Assembly (NCBI GenBank): GCA_052168355.1
Contig: JBQLZQ010000031.1
Location: 1-36,451 of the forward strand
Direction: 5' to 3'
From: JBQLZQ01 sp052168355
GTDB taxonomy: Bacteria > Pseudomonadota > Alphaproteobacteria > DSM-16000 > Inquilinaceae
DNA: 36,451 bases
Shown: positions 1 through 7,057 of the stretch, one piece after another
Layout: each line of letters starts with the position of its first letter
How positions within the stretch are numbered: position 1 is the stretch's first letter
The notes under the pieces: model-generated
Told to the model about the DNA's origin: nothing
What the model saw: only the letters and a program-made list of their open reading frames with translations
Database searches by the model: none
Position numbers and translations under genes: made by a program

Positions 1-33
1 AACAGGGAATCATGACGCACGACGAGACACCAG

Positions 34-227
34 CTACTTCTTCAGCAGCCTGTTAAAGCAGAAGATCCGGTCCCCCGCCCACCGTTCGACCGATTGCGGA
101 TGGGCATCACCGCGCTCCCAGAGGAGGACCAGGACTTTGGAGGACAAAGAACGCAGACAATCGGCGGCAATCTCGCTCCATCGGGACTTATCGCCAACGA
201 AAAGAATCCGTTCATCGATCATCGCAT
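34..227 (-). pseudogene. Truncated formyltransferase-like N-terminal fragment
   Basis: A frame of about 64 codons starts at an ATG (225-227) with GGGGAG eight bases upstream, which I prefer to the GTG at 231. The N-terminus (RILFVGDKSRWSEIA) and the later WAGDRIFCF segment resemble the Rossmann start of methionyl-tRNA/amino-sugar formyltransferases. In those proteins the family continues with a proline-rich loop and the catalytic Asn-His-Asp region. Here the frame ends after RLLKK, far short of the usual 200-300 residues. The break falls where the sequence (about 37-57) resembles the end of an insertion element, so an interrupted gene is likely. It is last in a minus-strand operon behind the EamA exporter, 53 bases downstream of its stop. 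The family assignment is an inference from a short stretch. Confidence 0.4.
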
Positions 228-280
228 GCACTCCCCAAGTGGTTTGTTGCCAAAAGGCCCAGCCGCAATCCGAGGCGTTT

Positions 281-1195
281 TCATGGCTTTGCGGGGCGCT
301 TCTCCTTTCCTTTGAAAATGAAGGCGAGGCCGATTAAGACGCTGAGCATGGCGAGAAAGGAATAGGCGGTAACGGTCTCACTCAGGAAATACACGCCCAG
401 CAGGATCGCAACGATCGGCGTCACGAACGCATAACTGGTCGCGACCGACGTCCGCACGTTTCGAAGAAGATACATGTAGGCGCTGTAGGCAAACAGCGAC
501 CCGCCGACGATCAGATACATCCATGCGTAGAAAGCGGTCGGATCGGGATTGAAATCGGCGATGTCCTCGCCCATCACAAACGCGATGCACGAGATGAAGA
601 GGCCACCCATCAGCATTTCAAAGGCATAGGCCGTCGGACCCTTGGGCAGATCCAGAAACTGGCTGAGGACTGACCCAAGAGCCCAGAACAGGGCGGCGGC
701 CACGATGATTACCGTGCCAATCGACTGCTGCCCAAATCCACCCTGCAGATTGAGCAGCACGATGCCCAGAAAGCCGAAGACGATTCCCAAGAGTTCGAGG
801 CGGTTGGGCCATCGGCGCAGAAACAGTCCCGATAGCAGGACCGCCCAGATGGGTACGGTCGCAATCCCGACGGAGGCGAGCCCGCTTGAAATCGTTTGCT
901 CCGCAATCCCGATGGATCCGACACCCAGACCCAGCATCGAGCCACCGACGATGGTGCAGTTCAGGAGTTGCCGGACCGTCGGGATGGTCAGGCCGTCCTT
1001 CGACATTGCCAAAATGGCGATCAAGACGGTGCCGGCTATGATAAATCGCGAGCCCGTCATCAGAAGCGGTGGCATGGTGTCGAGGGTCAGGTCGATGGCA
1101 AGGTAGGTCGAACCCCAGACGATGTAGACCACCACCAGGCACGCCATAACCATGGGTGTATAGGTCGACTGAACTTTTTCGGACAGATACGCCAT
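281..1195 (-). CDS. EamA/DMT-family transporter (probable metabolite exporter)
   Basis: This 304-residue inner-membrane protein has about ten hydrophobic segments in two EamA repeats (roughly 17-145 and 155-295). The first repeat carries the family signature WGSTYLAI near residue 27, followed by PPLLMTGSRF. Family members export amino acids and related metabolites (RhtA, YedA, YdcZ types); the substrate cannot be read from the sequence. The ATG at 1195 has AGGGAT just upstream and lies 12 bases after the dioxygenase stop, so the two are almost certainly co-transcribed. Next to an amino-acid-hydroxylase-type dioxygenase and an Lrp/AsnC regulator, the natural guess is export of the hydroxylated product. 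The family call is firm; the substrate is inferred. Confidence 0.85.
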   Translation of the reverse strand: MAYLSEKVQSTYTPMVMACLVVVYIVWGSTYLAIDLTLDTMPPLLMTGSRFIIAGTVLIAILAMSKDGLTIPTVRQLLNCTIVGGSMLGLGVGSIGIAEQTISSGLASVGIATVPIWAVLLSGLFLRRWPNRLELLGIVFGFLGIVLLNLQGGFGQQSIGTVIIVAAALFWALGSVLSQFLDLPKGPTAYAFEMLMGGLFISCIAFVMGEDIADFNPDPTAFYAWMYLIVGGSLFAYSAYMYLLRNVRTSVATSYAFVTPIVAILLGVYFLSETVTAYSFLAMLSVLIGLAFIFKGKEKRPAKP

Positions 1196-1207
1196 AATGA
1201 AGGATCC

Positions 1208-1954
1208 CTATGCATGTTCCACAACGCTCGGATCGTGGCGGTATCCAAGGATCAGAATATCCCGAATTGCCGGACTGTCGGGCTGTGCCGGGGTAATGGG
1301 GGTCACTGAATGAAGGATGCTCTGGTCAGCCCAATAGAGCGTGTCGAGGTTCCGCTCGAGGCACAGCTCCCGGCGGATCGCCCCGTCCTCGTCATGGATC
1401 AGCGAATGGCCGCCCTGAACATTGATCCGCGCCATCAGATGCATCGCGCCGAAATCGATCTCGTAGCGGTGAATGCCTTCGGGCGTCGGTTCGCCGAAAC
1501 GGCTTGTCGTGCCAATGATGCGAAACAGATGGCAGGCAACCTCCCAGGGGCCGTCCATCCAGCGTTCGTCGACCGGAAACCGCTCGAAATCGAAGCGGAT
1601 GAAACGGTCGACCAACGGATTGTCGACGAATGATCGGGTGAGAGGCGCAACGACCCGGTGGATGCCGCCGGCGTAGGCGTTGGCTTGGGGAGACTGATAG
1701 TAGGGACGATGCTTGAGCAGTTTTGCCTTGCCCTCACGGGGCCAGAATGCATAGCGGCCAAACCGGCGTTCGCGGAACGTGGCACCGTCCTTCAGATAGT
1801 TGTCGGTTTGCAGATCGTTCCACTCGGCGGCCAGGGATCGGTGGTGCCGCAGAGCGTCGGCCGGCAGGGTCAGGTCCTCGGCCGGCACAAACGAGTAGCC
1901 GACCGAGGCGAGGTCGTATTTCGAGCGGAGGGATTGGTCGTCCACGGACTGCAT
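1208..1954 (-). CDS. 2OG-Fe(II) dioxygenase family protein (amino-acid hydroxylase type)
   Basis: The 248-residue protein resembles the 2OG-Fe dioxygenase family that includes Bacillus L-isoleucine 4-dioxygenase. The landmarks are PTPEGIHR (His162), MHLMARINVQGG, the distal LHSVTPI (His215) and RDILILGY (Arg231, expected to bind 2-oxoglutarate). Family members hydroxylate free amino acids using oxygen and 2-oxoglutarate. The expected His-x-Asp metal pair reads His162-Arg-Tyr164-Glu165, so the Asp ligand is replaced by Tyr (codon TAC at 1463-1465). I chose the ATG at 1954 because GGGAG lies eight bases upstream; an ATG at 1969 and a TTG at 2029 are in frame. It is first in an operon with the EamA exporter and divergent from an Lrp/AsnC regulator. 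Activity is uncertain given the ligand change. Confidence 0.8.
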   Translation of the reverse strand: MQSVDDQSLRSKYDLASVGYSFVPAEDLTLPADALRHHRSLAAEWNDLQTDNYLKDGATFRERRFGRYAFWPREGKAKLLKHRPYYQSPQANAYAGGIHRVVAPLTRSFVDNPLVDRFIRFDFERFPVDERWMDGPWEVACHLFRIIGTTSRFGEPTPEGIHRYEIDFGAMHLMARINVQGGHSLIHDEDGAIRRELCLERNLDTLYWADQSILHSVTPITPAQPDSPAIRDILILGYRHDPSVVEHA

Positions 1955-2029
1955 CTTTTGCGCTCCCATTGTTGTCAAGACGAGAGGGCTGGTGGCCGCG
2001 CGGCGGCGCACCTCGACAGTTCCTATCAA

Positions 2030-2210
2030 TAGTCAATTTTTTTGTTATTCTATCAACGTTCAGTAAGTATTTTTGCTTATATACAAAATTTTGTCAAGTT
2101 ACTGAGATGTGAAATTGTCCAAATCGACGGACGTCGGGCGCCCGCGGGATCGTCAGGCCGCGGCCTGCCGCGCCCCGGGTCGGCGGCCAGCAGCACAGGA
2201 GATAGGAAAG
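2030..2210. promoter_or_regulatory. Divergent control region with 12-bp palindrome
   Basis: The spacer between the dioxygenase operon and the Lrp/AsnC gene is strikingly AT-rich up to about 2108. It contains a perfect palindrome, ACAAAATTTTGT, at 2083-2094. On the minus strand a consensus -35 hexamer TTGACA (2097 to 2092) overlaps it and points toward the dioxygenase, but no strong -10 follows at 17 bases (AAAAAT). Lrp/AsnC proteins bind short AT-rich palindromes in just such divergent spacers, so this is a plausible operator. The part from 2109 to 2210 is GC-rich and precedes the regulator start. Confidence 0.5.
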
Positions 2211-2669
2211 ATGGCTATGCAACTTGATCGCACTGACCGGACGATCCTTCGACTTCTGTCGGAGGATGCGACCGTCAGCAACGCCCGGATCGGGGAAATC
2301 GTTTCCCTTTCCGCGCCAGCAATACATGAACGTCTCAAGCGCCTGAAGGGAGAGGGGGTCATCCGATCCATCACCGCAAACATCGACGCGGCCAAGGTGG
2401 GGAGGGCTGTCCTGTCCTTTATTCTTTTAAAAACAAAAGGAATCAGTAAGAAGAATCAAGTAAATAAGCTGAGTGATATAAATGAGATCGAAGCAATTTA
2501 TTCTATTGCTGGAGAATTTTCACTTCTATTGAAGGTCCGAACCGAAGATACGGCCGCCATGGAAGAGATCTACGAGCAGATATACGCGATTGAGGGTGTC
2601 GAAAGCTCACAAACCATCATCGCCTTCAAGAGCTTCCTTGAGCGCGGGACGCACGTAAACGAGAGCTAG
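2211..2669 (+). CDS. Lrp/AsnC family transcriptional regulator
   Basis: The 152-residue protein begins at the ATG at 2211 with AGGAG nine bases upstream; an upstream TTG frame to 2109 lacks such a site. Residues 5-60 form the AsnC helix-turn-helix (DRTDRTILRLLSEDA, LSAPAIHERLKRL). Residues 70-145 form the RAM ligand-binding domain, with the characteristic GEFSLLLKVRTED stretch. Such proteins sense amino acids and usually control a neighbouring exporter or metabolic gene. The divergent dioxygenase-EamA operon is the obvious target. The codons between about 2401 and 2540 are unusually AT-rich (many AAA, AAT and ATT), unlike the rest of the window, which suggests recent acquisition. The family call is firm and the target is inferred. 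Confidence 0.9.
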   Translation: MAMQLDRTDRTILRLLSEDATVSNARIGEIVSLSAPAIHERLKRLKGEGVIRSITANIDAAKVGRAVLSFILLKTKGISKKNQVNKLSDINEIEAIYSIAGEFSLLLKVRTEDTAAMEEIYEQIYAIEGVESSQTIIAFKSFLERGTHVNES

Positions 2670-2714
2670 GCGAAGTGACTATGAAGGCTGTTGGGTCGCC
2701 CTCGGGCTTTTCGA

Positions 2715-3263
2715 TTACCGCGAAGGCAGTTGAAGAGCGATGATCCGTTCGCGGATGGGATCTTTCGGGATGAGCGCGACCAGCGGGTCGCCGCCCATGC
2801 GTTCGACCAGCATCATCGACCGCGAACTGCTGAGCGTTTCCCACTCCTCGCCGCCGAACCACAGGGTGCCGGCGACCAGATAGACGGCGATGGCCACGGC
2901 GGCGCCGCGGGCAAACCCGAACAGGGCGCCCAGACCGCGGTCGACGACGCGCCATGGCCCGAAGCGCGACAGGCGGGTCAGGGATTTGTCCATCCCATAG
3001 ATGGCGGCGACGATCAGGATCGCGGCAATAGCCAGCCCGCCCAGGATCACGGCGGTTTGCTGAGCGTTCCAGGCGGTGATGTCGGCCTTCCAATAGCGGG
3101 CCTCGGACAGAACGGCCACCGCCAGGAACGCTATGCCCAGAAACAAACTGGCCAGGACCGCTTCGCGCAGGAACCCGCGGCGATAAGAAAGATAAGTAGA
3201 AAACGCAACGACGCACAAAAGCGCCGCATCGATCCACCCTGCCGTTTGTTCAGTAAACATCAT
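2715..3263 (-). CDS. cvpA: CvpA family membrane protein
   Basis: This 182-residue protein has four hydrophobic helices (about 8-28, 30-52, 65-88 and 103-128). It shows typical CvpA features: a short cytoplasmic start, SYRRGFLREAV after the first helix, and FGPWRVVDRGLGALFGFARG before the last. CvpA proteins are small inner-membrane proteins of uncertain mechanism, required for colicin V production in E. coli and linked to envelope stress tolerance. Two adjacent ATGs (3263 and 3260) could start it. It is convergent with the Lrp/AsnC gene (46 bases between stops) and has no operon partner. In many alphaproteobacteria cvpA precedes purF, and that partner is absent here. Confidence 0.85.
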   Translation of the reverse strand: MMFTEQTAGWIDAALLCVVAFSTYLSYRRGFLREAVLASLFLGIAFLAVAVLSEARYWKADITAWNAQQTAVILGGLAIAAILIVAAIYGMDKSLTRLSRFGPWRVVDRGLGALFGFARGAAVAIAVYLVAGTLWFGGEEWETLSSSRSMMLVERMGGDPLVALIPKDPIRERIIALQLPSR

Positions 3264-3569
3264 CCGATCTTTGTGAACGCTGTTCCCTGGGGACTCGGGC
3301 CGTCTCCCGAATACTGGTTAACGGCGGCCAATATTGACCATACTGTAGACGATAACTCCGCTGACGCCGAGAGGTTCCCTCAGGCGGGCGTCCCGAATCA
3401 TCTCCGGGGTTATATAGGATATTTTAGGGCAATTTTATATATATAAAGTTAAAAATGATATGCATGCGTGGAGTTATCCCGGGCGGCGCCCTCCCGCCTT
3501 CCAAAAACAATGTCCTATTTCCGGAAGGGCCCCTACAGTCCGTTCCGCTCTTGAACAAGCTTTAGGGTC
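3264..3569. other. Intergenic region without recognisable gene
   Basis: This 306-base spacer lies between the divergent cvpA and Nudix genes. Its part from about 3411 to 3466 is AT-rich, with TATATATA-type tracts, unlike the GC-rich surroundings, and could hold promoters for both genes. I found no convincing -35/-10 pair, RNA gene or coding frame. Confidence 0.4.
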
Positions 3570-4061
3570 ATGCCCAGTCTCTGGACCGCCATTGCCAATA
3601 CCCGCCTGCCGCGGCTCGCCTTCGGGCTGCACAGCATGGCGTTACGCCTGCGGCCGCCCCTGACGCTGGGGGTACGGGCGATGGTACTCGACGACCGCGA
3701 TTTCGTGCTTCTGGTCCGTCACACATATCGCGACGGCTGGTACCTGCCCGGCGGAGGGGTCGACCGGTGGGAGACCCTGGCCGAGGCGGCGGCCCGCGAG
3801 ACGCGGGAGGAAGCCTGCGTCGTGGTCGAGGCGCTGGGCGATCCGTTCGGCGTCTACGCCCATTTCATCCCGGAAAAGTCGGACCATGTGGCGCTGTTCG
3901 TCACCCGGGACTGGCGGCACGACGGCGCCCTGCGGCGCAGCCCGGAGATCGCCGACAGCGGGTTCTTCCCGGCCGACGCCCTGCCCGACGGCACCACCGA
4001 GGCAACCCACCGACGTCTGGCCGAGGTTCTGGGAGGCGCCGACCGGTCGCCGCGCTGGTAG
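3570..4061 (+). CDS. Nudix hydrolase domain protein
   Basis: This 163-residue protein has a Nudix box at residues 62-84 fitting G-x5-E-x7-RE-x2-EE, read as GVDRWE then REtrEEACV. Nudix enzymes hydrolyse nucleoside diphosphates linked to another group, using Mg2+ held by the REUxEE glutamates, and all of these are present. The late-box glycine is Cys83, a mild departure. An N-terminal extension of about 30 residues (WTAIANTRLPRLAFGLHSMA) precedes the fold, as in a group of alphaproteobacterial Nudix proteins. The start has AGGG six bases upstream. It converges on the ArsR gene (17 bases between stops). The substrate cannot be predicted. Confidence 0.88.
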   Translation: MPSLWTAIANTRLPRLAFGLHSMALRLRPPLTLGVRAMVLDDRDFVLLVRHTYRDGWYLPGGGVDRWETLAEAAARETREEACVVVEALGDPFGVYAHFIPEKSDHVALFVTRDWRHDGALRRSPEIADSGFFPADALPDGTTEATHRRLAEVLGGADRSPRW

Positions 4062-4078
4062 GCGCGGGCGTCTCGGGC

Positions 4079-4426
4079 TTAGTCGGGGTCCGGCTCCGAC
4101 GCGGATTCGGCCACATGGTCGACCATGTCGGTCAGCATGCGTCGAATGTGCTCATCGGTGATCAGGTAAAAGACGCGGTTGCCCCGACGCTGCGCCTGGA
4201 TCAGCCGGCTGGCCCGCAGCAGGCGCAAATGGTGGCTGACCAGGGACGCCGACAGACCCAGGCTTTCCGCCATGTCGCTGACCGATCGCGGCGCGTCCAG
4301 GCACGAAATGATGATCCGCAGGCGGCTGCCATCGGCCATCAGCCGGAACATGTCGGCCAGTTCGACCGTCTGGTCTTCGCTGATGCGTTCGTGAACCGGG
4401 ACGGTGGAGGTCCCCTTGCTTGCCAT
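4079..4426 (-). CDS. ArsR/SmtB-family metal-sensing repressor, zinc-site type
   Basis: This 115-residue winged-helix protein has the ArsR recognition helix LGLSASLVSHHLRLLRASRL at about 56-75. It lacks the cysteine-rich alpha-3 site. Its C-terminal helix carries Asp91, His93, His104 and Glu107, exactly the D-x-H-x10-H-x2-E pattern of the alpha-5 site of SmtB/CzrA zinc sensors. These dimeric repressors leave DNA when Zn(II), or sometimes Co(II)/Ni(II), binds. No metal transporter is adjacent. Instead the gene is divergent (about 150 bases) from a zinc-dependent acetylpolyamine amidohydrolase, a possible target. The ATG at 4426 gives a protein of usual length. A much longer open frame runs upstream from this start, but it reads antisense through the amidohydrolase. 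Confidence 0.88.
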   Translation of the reverse strand: MASKGTSTVPVHERISEDQTVELADMFRLMADGSRLRIIISCLDAPRSVSDMAESLGLSASLVSHHLRLLRASRLIQAQRRGNRVFYLITDEHIRRMLTDMVDHVAESASEPDPD

Positions 4427-4576
4427 GGGGTGTCCCCGTCTGTGCCGCAAACCTCTTTCTAAGCCGGGGCGGGTCCGGTTCGCAAGACGCGGCGCCATCG
4501 GCTCATGCCGGGATGGATCGCGTATGGTATCAAGACCTATCGTTCCAGAGCGCAGTGGCCGGGGTCCGACCGTTCC

Positions 4577-5611
4577 ATGATCACCATCTACAGCGACGAC
4601 CATCGGGCCCATCATGCCGCGCGGGATATGCAGGGCGGTGTGGCGGTTCCGGCGGTGGAGAAACCGGCCCGGCTCGACTCCATCCTGGCCCGCATTGCGG
4701 AGATCGGTCTGGGCCCGGTGCGGCCGCCCGACGGCCTGGGCCTGGATCCTGTGCGGCGGGTTCACACCGCGCCCTACCTGGCGTTTCTGGAACGGGCCCA
4801 TACCCTGTGGTCGGAACAGTTCGGGGATATTGACGCCGTGCCTTTTTCCTGGCCCGCGCGGGGCCTGCGCGGCGTCGAACCGGAAAGCATCGAGGGGCGG
4901 CTTGGCTATTATGCCGGCGATGTCAGCACGCCCATCACCGGCGGCACCTGGCGGGCGGCGACCGCGGCGGCCGATGTCGCGGCGACCGCAGCCTCCCTGA
5001 TTGCCGATGGCGCCCGGTCCGCCTTCGCTCTCTGCCGGCCGCCCGGACACCACGCGTCGGCCGATATCTTCAACGGCTACTGCTATCTCAACAACGCCGC
5101 CGTCGCCGCCCAGCTCCTTTGCGATCGCGGCGCCGGGCGGGTGGCGGTGCTGGACATCGACTATCACCACGGCAACGGCACCCAGGACATCTTCTATCGG
5201 CGCGGCGATGTGCTGTTCGTTTCCCTGCACGCCGATCCCGCGGTCGAATACCCGTTTTTTCTGGGTCACGCCGATGAGACCGGGGAGGGCACCGGTGCCG
5301 GGACCACGCTTAACCTGCCGATGCCTCTTGGCACCGACTACGCCGTCTATGGGCCGGCGCTCGATCGGGGGCTCGCCGCCATCGACCGGTTTGGGCCCGA
5401 TGCGGTGGTGGTGTCCTTCGGCGCCGACACCTACGATGGCGATCCGATCTCTGCGTTCCGGTTGACCGGTGAGGATTTCAACCGCTTGGGCGACCGGATC
5501 GGCCGCACGGCCCGGCCGGTGCTGGTGGTCATGGAAGGGGGCTACGCGGTCGATGCCCTGGGCCACAACACCGTCAACTTTTTGACCGCCCTGGAGCAGG
5601 CGCAGACCTGA
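4577..5611 (+). CDS. Acetylpolyamine amidohydrolase (histone deacetylase-like)
   Basis: This 344-residue protein closely follows the bacterial acetylpolyamine amidohydrolase of the arginase/deacetylase fold. The start MITIYSDDHRAHHA, the catalytic PPGHH pair (His158-His159), the zinc ligands Asp195, His197 (DIDYHHGNGTQDIF) and Asp284 (FGADTYDGDP), and the catalytic GGY tyrosine (Tyr323) are all in place. It removes acetyl groups from N-acetylated putrescine, cadaverine or spermidine in the cytoplasm. The start at 4577 matches the family N-terminus, although its ribosome site is weak; an in-frame ATG exists at 4505. It is divergent from the zinc-site ArsR gene and its stop lies nine bases from that of N-carbamoylputrescine amidase, so two polyamine enzymes are paired tail to tail. 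Confidence 0.92.
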   Translation: MITIYSDDHRAHHAARDMQGGVAVPAVEKPARLDSILARIAEIGLGPVRPPDGLGLDPVRRVHTAPYLAFLERAHTLWSEQFGDIDAVPFSWPARGLRGVEPESIEGRLGYYAGDVSTPITGGTWRAATAAADVAATAASLIADGARSAFALCRPPGHHASADIFNGYCYLNNAAVAAQLLCDRGAGRVAVLDIDYHHGNGTQDIFYRRGDVLFVSLHADPAVEYPFFLGHADETGEGTGAGTTLNLPMPLGTDYAVYGPALDRGLAAIDRFGPDAVVVSFGADTYDGDPISAFRLTGEDFNRLGDRIGRTARPVLVVMEGGYAVDALGHNTVNFLTALEQAQT

Positions 5612-5620
5612 ACCGCATGA

Positions 5621-6496
5621 TCACCGTTGTGTACGGCCGTCCAAGGTCAGCAACGGTTCGTAGAGGTCCGGACGCCGATCCCGAAACAGGCCCCATGAGG
5701 CGCGGGCGGCGCGGGCGGCGTCCAGATCGAAGCAGGCGGTGATCACCGCTTCCTCATCGCGGCCGGCCTGGGCGATCAGGGCCCCGGTTTGGTCGGCGAT
5801 AAAGGACGAGCCGTAGAAGGTCAAGGACTGGCCGTCGCCGTCCTCGACGCCGATGCGGTTCGATGCGATCACCGGCGTCAGGTTGGCCGCGGCGTGGCCC
5901 TGCATCGTCCGGGTCCAGTGGTCGCGGCTGTCCAGGCCGGGGGCCTGCGGCTCCGACCCGATGGCGGTGGGGTAGAACAACAGCTCCGCCCCTTGCAATG
6001 CCATGATCCGCGCCGCCTCGGGAAACCACTGGTCCCAGCAGATGGCGCAGCCGAGAGCACCATAGCGGGTGTGGAAGACGCGGAACCCGGTATCGCCTGG
6101 GTTGAAGTAATATTTCTCCTGATATCCCGGCCCATCGGGAATGTGCGATTTGCGGTACAGGCCAAGGATCCGGCCATCGGCGTCTATCATTGCCAGGCTG
6201 TTGTAATAGGCGTTGTTGGATCGCTCGAAAAAACTGATCGGCAGCACCACGCCCAATTCCGCCGCCAGGATGGCCATGCGGCGCAGCAGCGGGCTGTCGT
6301 CGGCGGTTTGGGCCTGGGCGAACCAGGCCTGCTTCTGATCCTGGCAAAAGTACCGCGTGGCAAACAGCTCCTGCAGCAAAACGATCTGCGCACCGCCGCT
6401 GGCCGCCCGGCGCACCAGTTCTTCCGCTCGATCGATATTGGCCGCGCTGTCCGCGCCGCAGGCCATCTGGGTCGCCGCAACACTGATCCTGGTCAT
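5621..6496 (-). CDS. aguB: N-carbamoylputrescine amidase
   Basis: This 291-residue nitrilase-superfamily enzyme has the Glu-Lys-Cys triad: Glu43 (LLQELF), Lys116 (YRKSHIP) and Cys153 (CAICWDQWFPE). The stretches ATRYFCQ, DGPGYQEKYYFNPGDTGF and CWDQWFPEAARIMAL are typical of N-carbamoylputrescine amidase, which hydrolyses N-carbamoylputrescine to putrescine, CO2 and ammonia in the agmatine route. GGAAGG five bases upstream favours the ATG at 6496; a second in-frame ATG is at 6508. No agmatine deiminase (aguA) or arginine decarboxylase is visible, so the rest of the pathway must be elsewhere. An inverted repeat at 6552-6584 lies about 56 bases upstream of the start and may regulate it. Confidence 0.9.
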   Translation of the reverse strand: MTRISVAATQMACGADSAANIDRAEELVRRAASGGAQIVLLQELFATRYFCQDQKQAWFAQAQTADDSPLLRRMAILAAELGVVLPISFFERSNNAYYNSLAMIDADGRILGLYRKSHIPDGPGYQEKYYFNPGDTGFRVFHTRYGALGCAICWDQWFPEAARIMALQGAELLFYPTAIGSEPQAPGLDSRDHWTRTMQGHAAANLTPVIASNRIGVEDGDGQSLTFYGSSFIADQTGALIAQAGRDEEAVITACFDLDAARAARASWGLFRDRRPDLYEPLLTLDGRTQR

Positions 6497-6551
6497 GCCG
6501 CCTTCCATCCGCTGATGTGGAATGAGTCTAAATTGGTTGAGCGTCGAATGA

Positions 6552-6584
6552 TTCGAGAAATTTCACGAAATGGAATTTTTCGAA
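6552..6584. promoter_or_regulatory. Inverted repeat upstream of aguB
   Basis: Arms TTCGAGAAATT (6552-6562) and AATTTTTCGAA (6574-6584) pair with a single mismatch around an 11-base spacer. The geometry (T-N11-A at the centre) is that of a dimeric regulator site. It lies upstream of aguB on the aguB side of a long AT-rich gap. The cognate regulator is unknown; the MarR protein encoded at 7058 is one candidate by proximity only. Confidence 0.4.
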
Positions 6585-7057
6585 CCTTTCTGGAACGATT
6601 TAGCTCGATCGCCCTCACAATCTGATCTCGACTGCTCTCGTTTTTGTGATCGCGAAAGCAACGACCGCGCTTTTCGTATTCCTGACCAGTAAGACAAGTT
6701 CTAGTATGATCTGTTCGATATGGTTTCGAACAACTGACGAAGCCGTGAGCAAAATTTCACACTGTTTAATGGTGAAAAGGGATGCATAAGGGCCATCCTG
6801 AACTTCCGGATTCGGTCTCTTTTTCAAAGTAATCTTTGTCGATAACTCTCTAATATACGGCATATAAATAGATATTTCATGTAATTATGTCAAGTCTACT
6901 TAGAGTTAACGACCATATTTTTGATGAAATAGAAAGGCTGTGGTGGAGCATCTCTCTTTTCGATTGCTCATTCCCAAAAAAAAGATCGATAGTCCATGGA
7001 AAGGTGCTTGAAGTCATCTAGGTCAACATCATCGGTCATTTTAAGGAACCCACCAGC
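6585..7057. other. AT-rich intergenic region with weak promoter candidates
   Basis: This stretch has clearly lower GC than its neighbours. On the plus strand CTGACC (6682-6687) and TATGAT (6705-6710), spaced by 17, form a plausible promoter pointing at the MarR gene some 350 bases away. On the minus strand a consensus TTGACA (6893 to 6888) is followed at 17 bases by TATTTA. A minus-strand frame of 82 codons (6863 to 6615) has no ribosome site and no recognisable family, so I do not call it. No RNA gene was recognised. Confidence 0.35.

Noticed and set aside
4079..5566. Long minus-strand open frame of 495 codons
   Set aside because: Only the last 115 codons (the ArsR protein) are real; the rest is antisense to the acetylpolyamine amidohydrolase, a GC-rich shadow frame.
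6615..6863. Minus-strand frame of 82 codons in the AT-rich gap
   Set aside because: No ribosome site, no recognised family and odd composition; the possible promoter upstream is too close to its ATG.
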